DNA from: Desulfurivibrionaceae bacterium
GTDB taxonomy: Bacteria > Desulfobacterota > Desulfobulbia > Desulfobulbales > UBA5123
Direction of reading: 5' to 3'
NCBI GenBank assembly: GCA_030145325.1
Contig: JAQYVW010000025.1
Coordinates: forward strand, 1-40,098
Length of the DNA: 40,098 bases
Part shown: positions 1 through 7,187 of the stretch, piece after piece
Numbering within the stretch: the first letter of the stretch is position 1
Layout: each line of letters begins with the position of its first letter
Notes under the pieces: model-generated
Seen by the model: the letters and a program-made list of their open reading frames with translations, nothing else
Databases searched by the model: none
Told to the model about the DNA's origin: nothing
Position numbers and translations under genes: made by a program

Positions 1-131
1 ATTATCGCCCCGCCCAGCATGGCGTTCATCAACAGCAGGTGGAGAACGAAGGTCAGCATCAACAGAAACTGGAACCATCCCCAGGCCACCGGAATGGTAT
101 CCGGGGTGGGAATCAGAGCGGCGGGATCCAT
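1..131 (-). CDS. N-terminus of an integral membrane protein (partial)
   Basis: The gene runs off the left edge, so only about 43 N-terminal residues are visible. They begin MDPAALIPTPDTIPVAWGWF and continue into a hydrophobic stretch that reads as one transmembrane helix (FQFLLMLTFVLHLLLMNAML). The ATG at 131 has a good ribosome binding site, AAGGAG, about 7 bases upstream. A second ATG at 135 is out of frame and too close to that site. The opening resembles the first helix of multi-spanning membrane subunits found beside cytochromes in sulfate reducers, but this is an impression; 43 residues do not allow a family assignment. It diverges from the tRNA gene to its right. Confidence 0.6.
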   Translation of the reverse strand, partial: MDPAALIPTPDTIPVAWGWFQFLLMLTFVLHLLLMNAMLGGAI

Positions 132-338
132 GCATTATCTCCTTATATGTTTCGGCGGAAGAGGTGCGAAAAGGGGTTGTGGGGGGAGGCTCGAAACGGC
201 CCACCTATTGCGTAACCCCTTAATTTAATTTTTATTATATATAGAAGAAACCGCAAAAAGCAAAAGAATATCGGTTTCCGGGTCGGAAGGTTTAGGTAAC
301 CTGTTGTTCTGTACTTTTCGAGTAAGGCTATAAACTTG

Positions 339-369
339 TTGAAGAAGGGACAAAGATAAGGTATATAAT
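339..369 (+). promoter_or_regulatory. Putative sigma-70 promoter of tRNA-Arg
   Basis: A TTGAAG box at 339-344 and a TATAAT box at 364-369 lie just upstream of the tRNA. The spacing is 19 bases, or 17 if TATATA at 362 is used instead. The -10 box ends 16 bases before the mature tRNA 5' end, which suits a short leader. Confidence 0.5.
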
Positions 370-385
370 CGGGCACTAATTAAGT

Positions 386-462
386 GCGCCTGTAGCTCAG
401 CTGGATAGAGTGCCGGACTACGAATCCGTAGGTCGGAGGTTCGAATCCTCCCAGGCGCACCA
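386..462 (+). tRNA. tRNA-Arg (anticodon ACG)
   Basis: The sequence folds as a full 77-nt cloverleaf. The acceptor stem is GCGCCTG/CAGGCGC, the D stem is GCTC/GAGT with one G-U pair, and the anticodon loop is CTACGAA with ACG at 420-422. The T stem is GGAGG/CCTCC with loop TTCGAAT, and the CCA end is encoded (460-462). The ACG anticodon, deaminated to ICG, reads CGU, CGC and CGA. The outermost anticodon-stem pair (413/429) is a C-U mismatch, so that stem has only four pairs. The gene borders the restriction-modification island; tRNA genes are common integration points, but I found no second copy of its 3' end in the window. Confidence 0.97.
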
Positions 463-471
463 TGAATTGTC

Positions 472-507
472 AAGGGGTTAACCGTTTTCGGTTAACCCCT
501 TTTTTTG
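472..507 (+). terminator. Rho-independent terminator after tRNA-Arg
   Basis: A perfect 13-bp stem, AAGGGGTTAACCG paired with CGGTTAACCCCTT, closes a TTTT loop and runs into a T tract. It starts 10 bases after the tRNA CCA end. The A-rich left side means it could also work toward the left. Confidence 0.93.
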
Positions 508-649
508 TGTGGGATAACCACAGGCGGTATTTTTTGTGAATTTATCTCTCTGAGAATGTCGTCGAGAGTGGTCACTTTCTTGAAAAAGAAAAATCAGAGG
601 AAGGTGGCTGTGGGGCTCTAGGGATTGACTAGCTTCCCTGTCGCAACAC

Positions 650-2137
650 TTATTCCGCTACTCCCAGGTCTTCTGCTATCTCGCGAAACTGTTCCAAAGC
701 CGCTTTAAGATCTTCGACGATCTCGGCGGCGATGATCCCCGGTTCGGGCAGGTTATCGGAATCTTCCAATGATTCGTCTCTGAGCCAGAAGATATCGAGG
801 CTGGCCTTGTCGCGGTTGATGATCTCGTCGTAGTCATAGGCACGCCAGCGACCACTTTGGGTGTCTTCCGACCACGTTGGGTTGCGGTCCTGGCGGTTGG
901 CGGGGTTGTAATTCTCGACAAACTCGTCCAGGTCGGCCCGTTTTAAGGGATTGGTCTTGAGGGTGAAATGGATGTTGGTGCGCAGATCGTAGATCCAAAG
1001 CTTTTTGGTCCACGGGGTTTCTGAGGCCGGTTTCTTGTCGAAGAAGAGGACGTTGGCCTTGACCCCCTGAGCATAGAACAACCCAGTAGGCAGGCGCAGC
1101 AGGGTGTGAACGTCACAGTCGTGCAAAAGCTTGCGGCGCACGGTTTCCCCGGCCCCACCCTCAAAAAGAACATTATCCGGCACCACGATGGCGCAGCGGC
1201 CATGTTGCTTGAGCAAAGTTTTGACATGCTGGAGAAAGTTGAGCTGTTTGTTTGAGGTAGTAGCCCAGAAGTCTTCCCGTTCGACAATGTCCGCCTCCTT
1301 GGAAGCCTTGCCGTCTTCGCCGATAATGGTAGTGCTGCTCTTTTTGCCAAAAGGGGGATTGGTCAGGACTATCTCGAAGCGGTCGCCGGGGTCGGAGGCC
1401 AGAGCATCGCTTACCTTCAGGGGCAGTTTGCCACCGTTATTACCGATACCGTGCAGCATCAGGTTCATGGCGCAAAGACGGGCGGTACTCTGAACCAGTT
1501 CCCAACTGGAAAAGGTCGCGTCCTTAAGGGCGTGCTTCTCATCCTTGGTCATATTGGGGTTGTTGGCGACGATGTATTCATGGGCGGCCAGCAAAAAGCC
1601 GCCGGTGCCACAGGCCGGGTCACAGATGGTCTCGTCCGGTTTGGGCCGGATCACATCGACCATGGCCTGGATCAACGGCCTAGGGGTGAAATACTGCCCG
1701 GCCCCGGACTTGGTATCCTGGGCGTTCTTTTCCAGTAACCCCTCGTAGGCATCACCCTTGACATCGGCACTCATCACCGACCAGTTTTCCTTGCCGATCA
1801 GATCAACCAGCAGACGACGAAGCTTGGCCGGGTCTTGAAACTTGTTCTGGGATTTATTGAAGATCAGCCCCAGCAGCCCTTTTTCCTTACCCAATTGATC
1901 CAGAAGATGCCGGTAATGATCGAACAGCTCATCGCCATCCTTTTTGATCAGGCTGGGCCAGTCATACCCTGCCGGCACCGCACTTGGCTTGTTGTACGGG
2001 GCCTTGGTTCGCTCATCCGACATCTTGAGAAAGAGGAGATAGGTCAACTGCTCGACGTAGTCGCCGTAGCTCATGCCATCGTCGCGCAGGACGTTACAGT
2101 AGTTCCATAGTTTTTGGACAATATTTGCTGAGGTCAT
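650..2137 (-). CDS. hsdM: Type I restriction-modification DNA methyltransferase subunit HsdM
   Basis: This is the modification subunit, which transfers a methyl group from S-adenosylmethionine to adenine in the site recognised by HsdS. The 495 residues show the usual order: an HsdM_N helical domain (about 1-130), GQYFTPRPLI at about 147, the SAM-binding motif DPACGTGGFL at 173, and the catalytic adenine motif NPPF at 260-263. The length is normal for the family. It is the last gene of the minus-strand operon, 6 bases downstream of the AlbA/HATPase gene, so it is probably co-transcribed with it. The ATG at 2137 has only a weak ribosome binding site, which fits translational coupling to the gene upstream. 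Nothing suggests damage. Confidence 0.96.
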   Translation of the reverse strand: MTSANIVQKLWNYCNVLRDDGMSYGDYVEQLTYLLFLKMSDERTKAPYNKPSAVPAGYDWPSLIKKDGDELFDHYRHLLDQLGKEKGLLGLIFNKSQNKFQDPAKLRRLLVDLIGKENWSVMSADVKGDAYEGLLEKNAQDTKSGAGQYFTPRPLIQAMVDVIRPKPDETICDPACGTGGFLLAAHEYIVANNPNMTKDEKHALKDATFSSWELVQSTARLCAMNLMLHGIGNNGGKLPLKVSDALASDPGDRFEIVLTNPPFGKKSSTTIIGEDGKASKEADIVEREDFWATTSNKQLNFLQHVKTLLKQHGRCAIVVPDNVLFEGGAGETVRRKLLHDCDVHTLLRLPTGLFYAQGVKANVLFFDKKPASETPWTKKLWIYDLRTNIHFTLKTNPLKRADLDEFVENYNPANRQDRNPTWSEDTQSGRWRAYDYDEIINRDKASLDIFWLRDESLEDSDNLPEPGIIAAEIVEDLKAALEQFREIAEDLGVAE

Positions 2138-2143
2138 TGTTAT

Positions 2144-3991
2144 CTATTTCAATATTAATTTTTTGTACCCCTGTTGGGGGTGGCTGGGAGAGCCTGGAAA
2201 ACGTAACGTCAAAAGCCCATTCTTGAGCAGAGGCCTCAGGTAATGATTACGGATGCTGTCGGAATTGCGTTGTAGCAAATCCGCTAATGTTCGGAGCGTT
2301 AAAAATTCATCCGCGCACAATTGGATAATAGTGTTTTCGACTAATTCCCTATTTACACGTCTTTTTTTACGAACACATTGTGCAATGTTAAGAAGTTTTA
2401 GATAATGTTCGGAGCTCAAGCCGTAATGTTCGGAGGATGAAGCGTAATGTTCGGAGTTCATCTTCTGCGGTCCAGTTTGGTCGAAGAGAGATAAAATTCG
2501 AGGCGCAGCCTTAGACGGTAAACTGTAACGCGTCCCTCGCCCGGCCGAGCCGCTTTTATCAAGCCAGCCTTGGGAGACTGCATATTTCAGACGGTCGCCA
2601 ATTTCTTTTGGGTGTTCCCGGCGATATGGTTGGATATCGGAATTGCTTATTTTACCGAAACGGTGGGCCAGCATCAGAATAATTCGATCAAGCTCTGTAA
2701 GAGATGAATAGCGATCCCCAACCACAGTTCGCAATGCCTCTTCAACTGTTTCAGGGATCATACTTGCCACTGGCAGCCAGACGCGGGTCATTTCAAGTCC
2801 GGAATGCTCGGAGACAAGAGGCATAATCCAATGTTGTTCGCGCCAGGCCCGGAGGATTTTCTGAAACCCCGACCCCGCCTTTTCTCCCAAGCCGAGCATT
2901 TGAAACATTTTTTGCAAGTTAGGATTGCGAGGGTCCGTCACTCCGCCCTGGTAAAGGACACTACGGGGAATACGAAGACGGCCCGGATTGATAAAAACAA
3001 AGGCATCGGCTTTCTTGATAATAGTGATGGCCCGCGAGGATTGATGATCAGCGTGGATCAGGCAGTTGGCCAAGGCCTCCCGTAGCCCTTCGTGCACATG
3101 GGTTTCACCAAGGCGCACCGCACCTTTATCAAGTTTGAACGGGACATTGAGGTTCTCAACAAGTCTGGGATAGACTTTAAAATAAAAATTGAACAGGTTC
3201 GGCTCCCATTTCCCATCAACGGTCAGTCGAAATGCCCAGCGCTCCTCCGGGTCTTCGGTAAGCTTCTCTTGATAGTCAAGGTGGTAGTTGGGAAAGGCAT
3301 CAAGAATGCTTCGTTCGCGGCCAAACATCAACAAACCGGCTAAAGTAAGCCCTTCGCTGCCGGAGCGGCGATCGCGACGCCAACCGCCAAGACGTTCCAG
3401 CAACCGTGTATCATCTAAAGATAGAAAAGGGTGGTCAGGCTCGCGGGAAGAAAATCTATTGCGAAACGCCTTGATGGTTTCCACATCCAGATCGGTCAGA
3501 TCAAAATCTTCCAGAATCACCGCATCCTGAGGGTCATCACCTGCATCACGAAGCATTTGCCTCACTTCTGCTTCGGAACACCGATAGTCGCCTTCATGGT
3601 TTCGCTTATAGGTGCCGGTCATGGGGTTGCCATTGATATAGACCGGCCGCTGAGTACGCCCAGCTGGCGGAACATGGATAACGAGAACGGTTACACCGTT
3701 GATTTTCAGAATGGCTACATCCGCATCATTACAGATGGGGCTGTTTAATTTCTGGGGATTATTGTGAGAATCCCAGAAGATTTTCAACAAGGCCGCCGGA
3801 TTTTTAACCCCCTGCAAATGGAAGTTATCACCTTTTTGTTTTACCCCAAGCACCAATGTGCCGCCTTCGGTGTTTGCAAATGCAGAAATGGTGCACCAGG
3901 CGTCCTTGGGAAATCCTCCCTCGGCAGATTTGAACTCAACATCCAGCCCTTCACCAAGACCGATGAGATCTAATAATTTAGTCTCTTTCAT
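2144..3991 (-). CDS. AlbA_2 / HATPase_c_4 ATP-binding protein (COG2865 family), accessory to the type I RM operon
   Basis: The 615 residues begin with an AlbA_2 (Schlafen-like) nucleic-acid-binding domain at about 13-130, including the EGGTLVLGV stretch. A GHKL-type ATPase fold follows, with EALANCLIHAD at about 305 and GLGEKAGSGF at about 367. The C-terminal part is probably winged-helix. Such proteins are often annotated as transcriptional regulators or RecG-like helicases and recur beside type I RM genes; their role there is not firmly established. Residues of about 509-529 carry a sevenfold periodic SEHY motif. The start ATG overlaps the hsdS stop as ATGA and has an AGGA site inside the hsdS end, and hsdM follows after 6 bases. 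The protein may regulate the system or contribute to defence; this is inference. Confidence 0.88.
   Translation of the reverse strand: MKETKLLDLIGLGEGLDVEFKSAEGGFPKDAWCTISAFANTEGGTLVLGVKQKGDNFHLQGVKNPAALLKIFWDSHNNPQKLNSPICNDADVAILKINGVTVLVIHVPPAGRTQRPVYINGNPMTGTYKRNHEGDYRCSEAEVRQMLRDAGDDPQDAVILEDFDLTDLDVETIKAFRNRFSSREPDHPFLSLDDTRLLERLGGWRRDRRSGSEGLTLAGLLMFGRERSILDAFPNYHLDYQEKLTEDPEERWAFRLTVDGKWEPNLFNFYFKVYPRLVENLNVPFKLDKGAVRLGETHVHEGLREALANCLIHADHQSSRAITIIKKADAFVFINPGRLRIPRSVLYQGGVTDPRNPNLQKMFQMLGLGEKAGSGFQKILRAWREQHWIMPLVSEHSGLEMTRVWLPVASMIPETVEEALRTVVGDRYSSLTELDRIILMLAHRFGKISNSDIQPYRREHPKEIGDRLKYAVSQGWLDKSGSAGRGTRYSLPSKAAPRILSLFDQTGPQKMNSEHYASSSEHYGLSSEHYLKLLNIAQCVRKKRRVNRELVENTIIQLCADEFLTLRTLADLLQRNSDSIRNHYLRPLLKNGLLTLRFPGSPSHPQQGYKKLILK
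2403..2457 (-). repeat. Three 21-bp tandem repeats coding SEHY heptads
   Basis: The 12-mer taatgttcggag starts at 2403, 2424 and 2445, exactly 21 bases apart, inside the AlbA/HATPase gene. Each copy encodes SEHY within a seven-residue unit. The period is a multiple of three, so gain or loss of a unit keeps the frame. A single extra copy of the 12-mer core occurs at about 2285 in another frame. Confidence 0.85.
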
Positions 3992-5496
3992 GCCGTTTCC
4001 TGCAAATCTTCATTATTCTTAAGGAGTTGGCCGGAAAATGCCTTGCTTAAAATTGATTGCCGTAAGCGTTCGGAACGTCGAAGATTAGAATCAATTATTT
4101 TTTTAACTCCATCAATAACTGAAAGCCTACTTCCAACTTCATCTAAGATTGCACGCTGCTCTTTTTGAGGTGGAAGTGGTACTGCAATTTCTTTGAAACG
4201 TGCTAAGCTGACTTTTTGCTGCGCTACCCCTTTAGTTATTTGAAGTATTTGCGCTTTAAGTAATTGGGAATTTATCGCATTTACGAAAAATTCAGCGCCA
4301 GGCAGATAGGGCGATAGCGTCCATTTGATGCAATCAGCAGTAATAATAGCAAGTGGCTGCCCGACAGGATATAAACAAGCATCACCTGGTGGAGCACCCA
4401 TCTTGGTTATAAGTATATCGCCTCCGTTTATCGCATGGGCTTTTAGCTCTTTTGCTTTGGGCGTAGTAACGTATTTTGTATTTTCCCCTTCAAAGTCCCC
4501 TGTCCGGATGTTTCGTACAAAAACGAGTGGTACGCCTTTATCCCGGTAGTCTGACACTTTTAAATTGCTCCCAAACGGTCCAATTGCCAAAGAGTAATCA
4601 ACCCAAGATGCAAGCTGCGCTGGCGTTGCCCAAGTCCAAGTACTAGGAAGAGCAGGCAAGCCTTCGGATTTAGGTCCAGCAAGAGTTTTATATTTCTTCT
4701 TCCACTTATCATCCTTCGGGACTTTGCCTTTGGCTTTCATTTTGGCGAGTTCGGCTTCTTCCCATTTTTGGCGGCGTTCGGCGAGGATGCGTTCGAGGAG
4801 TTTGGCGGCTGGTTCTACATCGGGATGTTGTTTCCGCCATTCTTCGGTGAGTTTGCCTTCTACAGCGGCTTTAAGGACGGCGGCTTTGTAGCGTTTGAGG
4901 TTGGCCTTGACACGCTTGAGGTTGGCAACGGCTTCATCAAGCCGGGAGAATTGTTTTTCGATTTCCGCAACGATGCGATCAGCTTGTTTTAGTGGTGGGA
5001 CAGGAATAAATTGAGCGAATACGTCACCATCTCTTACCGCTGGGTAACTTGTACCGCGTTGAAACTTAGCCAGTTCGTTTAAGAACTTTTCATATTGAAC
5101 ATAATAAAAAAGATACTTCTTTAATTCCGGTTTCAATGCCCGAAGAACGCAAAAACCCGTTGATGCAATTTGCCCATCCAACTTCTCGGGAACACAAGCT
5201 ATATTCCTTAGATAGGTCCTAACTGTGGAAAAAACGATATCACCGCTTTGCACCAATTGACGTGCTCGTGAAGGCGCGTCTTTTCCAAAATATTTTTTGG
5301 TCTGTGCTATTTTTAGAATTATATTATCTACGCCTGAAATATCTATGTATTGAAATTCATGGTCAGGATTATCTTTGGGGTTGACCTTATCCACAGGCAA
5401 GCAAATATCGTTAATGGGGGCCAGATCCCAGTCAGACGGCAACTCTTCTTTTGTAAAGAGCGGTGATATAGATTCAACAGGTTTAATTTTTTTCAC
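3988..5496 (-). CDS. hsdS: Type I restriction-modification specificity subunit HsdS
   Basis: HsdS holds the methylase and restriction subunits on DNA and sets the target sequence. The 502 residues have the two-half layout of the family: a first target recognition domain (about 20-165), a helical spacer rich in Lys and Arg (about 180-225), a second recognition domain (about 285-435) and a final helical segment with ILSKAFSGQL. The first recognition domain ends with PVPPLKQADRIV and the second with VPLPPQKEQRAIL, the repeated family motif. The start is GTG at 5496, and the reading frame of an old hsdR tail stops on the overlapping TGA. The stop overlaps the next ATG. Recognition domains change quickly, so the target site cannot be read from the sequence. 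Confidence 0.95.
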   Translation of the reverse strand: MKKIKPVESISPLFTKEELPSDWDLAPINDICLPVDKVNPKDNPDHEFQYIDISGVDNIILKIAQTKKYFGKDAPSRARQLVQSGDIVFSTVRTYLRNIACVPEKLDGQIASTGFCVLRALKPELKKYLFYYVQYEKFLNELAKFQRGTSYPAVRDGDVFAQFIPVPPLKQADRIVAEIEKQFSRLDEAVANLKRVKANLKRYKAAVLKAAVEGKLTEEWRKQHPDVEPAAKLLERILAERRQKWEEAELAKMKAKGKVPKDDKWKKKYKTLAGPKSEGLPALPSTWTWATPAQLASWVDYSLAIGPFGSNLKVSDYRDKGVPLVFVRNIRTGDFEGENTKYVTTPKAKELKAHAINGGDILITKMGAPPGDACLYPVGQPLAIITADCIKWTLSPYLPGAEFFVNAINSQLLKAQILQITKGVAQQKVSLARFKEIAVPLPPQKEQRAILDEVGSRLSVIDGVKKIIDSNLRRSERLRQSILSKAFSGQLLKNNEDLQETA

Positions 5497-5561
5497 GTAG
5501 CCAAAGCCTCATTCAATTCTTCGATTATCACATTCAACTCCTCACCCAAAAACTGAAATCC
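5493..5561 (-). pseudogene. Residual 3' end of an hsdR gene (22 codons)
   Basis: Directly after the abi stop codon the same frame continues with GFQFLGEELNVII and then EELNEALAT before a TGA. This matches the last residues of HsdR: the intact protein in this window ends EQLNEVLAA, and a second remnant at 6627 ends EQLNEALAA. By hand, 13 of the last 21 residues agree with the second remnant. The TGA overlaps the hsdS GTG start as GTGA, the tight coupling expected of an ancestral hsdR-hsdS operon. The fragment therefore looks like the stump of the hsdR that originally preceded hsdS. The DNA differs clearly from both other tails, so it is not a recent duplication. Confidence 0.75.
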
Positions 5562-6491
5562 CTACGCAAACTGCCAAAACGGATCTTCCGTCCACTCATT
5601 CGGCATCCCCATATGTGCTCTGCTTACTTCCGGAAACTCTTCGAGTAATCCATACAATCTTGTATGCCAAGAAGAACCGGGGTTAATTTTACGAAGCAAC
5701 GTTTCAACAACCACCAGCAGATAATAAAGCCTACGGGTTGAGTTGATTTTTGGATCAGCCAAGGGAAGAGCGAGATCAGGCCAGCGAGCCGGGGGCTTTC
5801 GGGGTACTATCGGCCTGCTGCCGAATTCTCGATTCCATGTCCGTGATTGATGGGCGCAGACATTACGCAGGTCGGACAAAGCCCGAAACCATGAATGTAA
5901 CACCGTATCTGGCAAGTCCCAAAATCTTGCTATGGCCTGTTTATCTTCTTTAGTTCTTAAAAATGAAAAAAGAACAGAAACCTCCTTGAAAGTAAGAATT
6001 TCCATGACCATCCAGATTGGCGGCAAATCAGGTTCAGTGTATTTGTCCCGATAATGCTTGATAAAGGTTTCAGCCTGACTGTTATCACATTTTCGGCGCA
6101 CCTGCTCAAGCAGCCAACCATGCTCATAGCGGGTATCAAAAATCCCAGGGTCAAGATAGGCATGGGGGCCATGATGGGTCGCAAGAACATTCGTCATCCT
6201 AGTTCTAAGCGCAACTTCAATCCTTTCTATGGCATCAAGAATCAGTAGACGGAGGCGGCGATCAAAAACATACAGACGCAGGACATTCTCAAAATCAATG
6301 CCAGACTTGAATTTATGATCTGGATTTCCATTCTGAAAAGGCAAGGTGTAGGAGCTGAGGCGATAATAACTGATAACCGAAAGATAGCGTTCGGCACGTG
6401 ATCGGTCGGGAACAGAAAGCCCGCGTGCCTGCCATTGATCAAGGTGTTCGGAAATAGAAAGAGAGGGCTTGTCGAAAATGGTCATACCCAT
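5562..6491 (-). CDS. Abi_2 (AbiD/AbiF-like) abortive-infection protein with HEPN motif
   Basis: The 309 residues match the Abi_2 family in layout: a RYLSVISYYRLSSY motif near the start (about 35-48), the DAIERIEVALRTRM helix at about 86, and RNVCAH (Arg209, His214). The last is the R-x4-H signature of HEPN domains, many of which are ribonucleases. Members of this family act in phage resistance by shutting down infected cells, and they recur inside type I RM operons. The frame opens at ATG 6491, but the GGAG site is better spaced for the ATG at 6485 (MTIFDKP). The gene lies between two hsdR remnants, so it probably arrived with a rearrangement of the RM locus. Confidence 0.88.
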   Translation of the reverse strand: MGMTIFDKPSLSISEHLDQWQARGLSVPDRSRAERYLSVISYYRLSSYTLPFQNGNPDHKFKSGIDFENVLRLYVFDRRLRLLILDAIERIEVALRTRMTNVLATHHGPHAYLDPGIFDTRYEHGWLLEQVRRKCDNSQAETFIKHYRDKYTEPDLPPIWMVMEILTFKEVSVLFSFLRTKEDKQAIARFWDLPDTVLHSWFRALSDLRNVCAHQSRTWNREFGSRPIVPRKPPARWPDLALPLADPKINSTRRLYYLLVVVETLLRKINPGSSWHTRLYGLLEEFPEVSRAHMGMPNEWTEDPFWQFA

Positions 6492-6626
6492 GAACTCCGG
6501 GCATAAAAAAACCCGCCAAAGTGTGCATAACCGCGAACGATCATAGGCATGGCAGGTGTATTAAGAACAACATAAGTAGCTTTGTAAGTGAATGCAACGT
6601 TTTTTTCTATTTTCACTCTTTCCATT

Positions 6627-6842
6627 TTATGCTGCCAATGCTTCATTTAACTGTTCAATTATCAGATCCAACTCATCACCAAAAAGCTGGTGTACCTTTC
6701 CAAGCCCACCTTCCTGAGTAAAAGGCGCATAATCAAAATCTGTCGCTCCCGACATCCCTGTCTCCCGCGACACTAATACGTCCTGTATGTCGTCTGTTTC
6801 AATGCCGCAATTGGCGACAATATGGTTGCGGATCATATTAGG
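6627..6842 (-). pseudogene. 3' fragment of a second hsdR gene (about 70 codons)
   Basis: The frame reads MIRNHIVANCGIETDD at its start and ends with QEGGLGKVHQLFG and then EQLNEALAA followed by TAA. The intact HsdR has MIRDHVAGN at the same place and ends similarly; 21 of the last 35 residues agree by hand alignment. About 15 extra residues lie between the two matching blocks. Upstream the similarity stops abruptly, and the open frame runs into the arm of a terminator hairpin, so the apparent N-terminal residues are not real protein. There is no start, no helicase and no nuclease part. It is best read as the end of a lost hsdR allele. Confidence 0.82.
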
Positions 6843-6863
6843 AACCCATGAAAAAAACAAAAG

Positions 6864-6914
6864 AAAAACCCATATTATGTTTTGGGGCAGGGAAAACATA
6901 GTATGGGTTTTTTC
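6864..6914. terminator. Bidirectional hairpin terminator
   Basis: A 20-bp stem with one G-T pair (6864-6883 with 6893-6912) encloses a 9-base loop, ggggcaggg. It has A tracts on the left and T tracts on the right, so it could stop transcription both ways. It separates the hsdR remnant from the putative Fic antitoxin gene. Confidence 0.85.
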
Positions 6915-6939
6915 GTCCCATCTATGATATTTTTAAACC

Positions 6940-7110
6940 ATGCAAACGAAAAGCTTGAAAGAAACCAATCCTTATCTGGAAACCCCGGTAACTCGGGAAA
7001 AAGGTTTGTGGTCCAGCGTGTCGTCATCATCGGCAATCGAAGGCGTTCATGTCACCAAAGAGAAGGTCATCGGCCCGACGGTTACTTCTGTTCGTAAGCC
7101 TGAAGCTTGA
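6940..7110 (+). CDS. Small putative Fic antitoxin (56 aa)
   Basis: This short plus-strand ORF starts MQTKSLKETNPYLETP and contains SSSAIEGVHV at about 28-37. The SSAIEG string fits the Fic inhibitory motif [S/T]xxxE[G/N], which blocks ATP binding in the toxin active site, as in VbhA-type antitoxins. Small proteins with NPYL near the start and SSAIEG in the middle typically precede a fic gene; that is from memory of the family. Here the expected fic start is missing, and hsdR, on the other strand, begins its 3' end 77 bases later. The last part of a fic gene in the same orientation remains at 10319. The ribosome binding site is poor. It may be an orphan antitoxin. Confidence 0.62.
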   Translation: MQTKSLKETNPYLETPVTREKGLWSSVSSSSAIEGVHVTKEKVIGPTVTSVRKPEA

Positions 7111-7187
7111 CCTGGCGGCCCACTTCAATTTGAACTGTTAAGGAATTCTTAATAGTTGCCAGAGGTTCCAGCTCCCCTTCCTCATGT

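Noticed and set aside
2403-2457. CRISPR-like short repeats
   Set aside because: The units are contiguous, in frame inside a gene, and have no unique spacers of spacer length; no CRISPR array or cas gene is seen anywhere.
6843-6899. N-terminal extension (about 20 residues) of the open frame containing the hsdR remnant
   Set aside because: The codons come from the arm and loop of the terminator hairpin at 6864-6914 and resemble no HsdR sequence, so the frame is open by chance.
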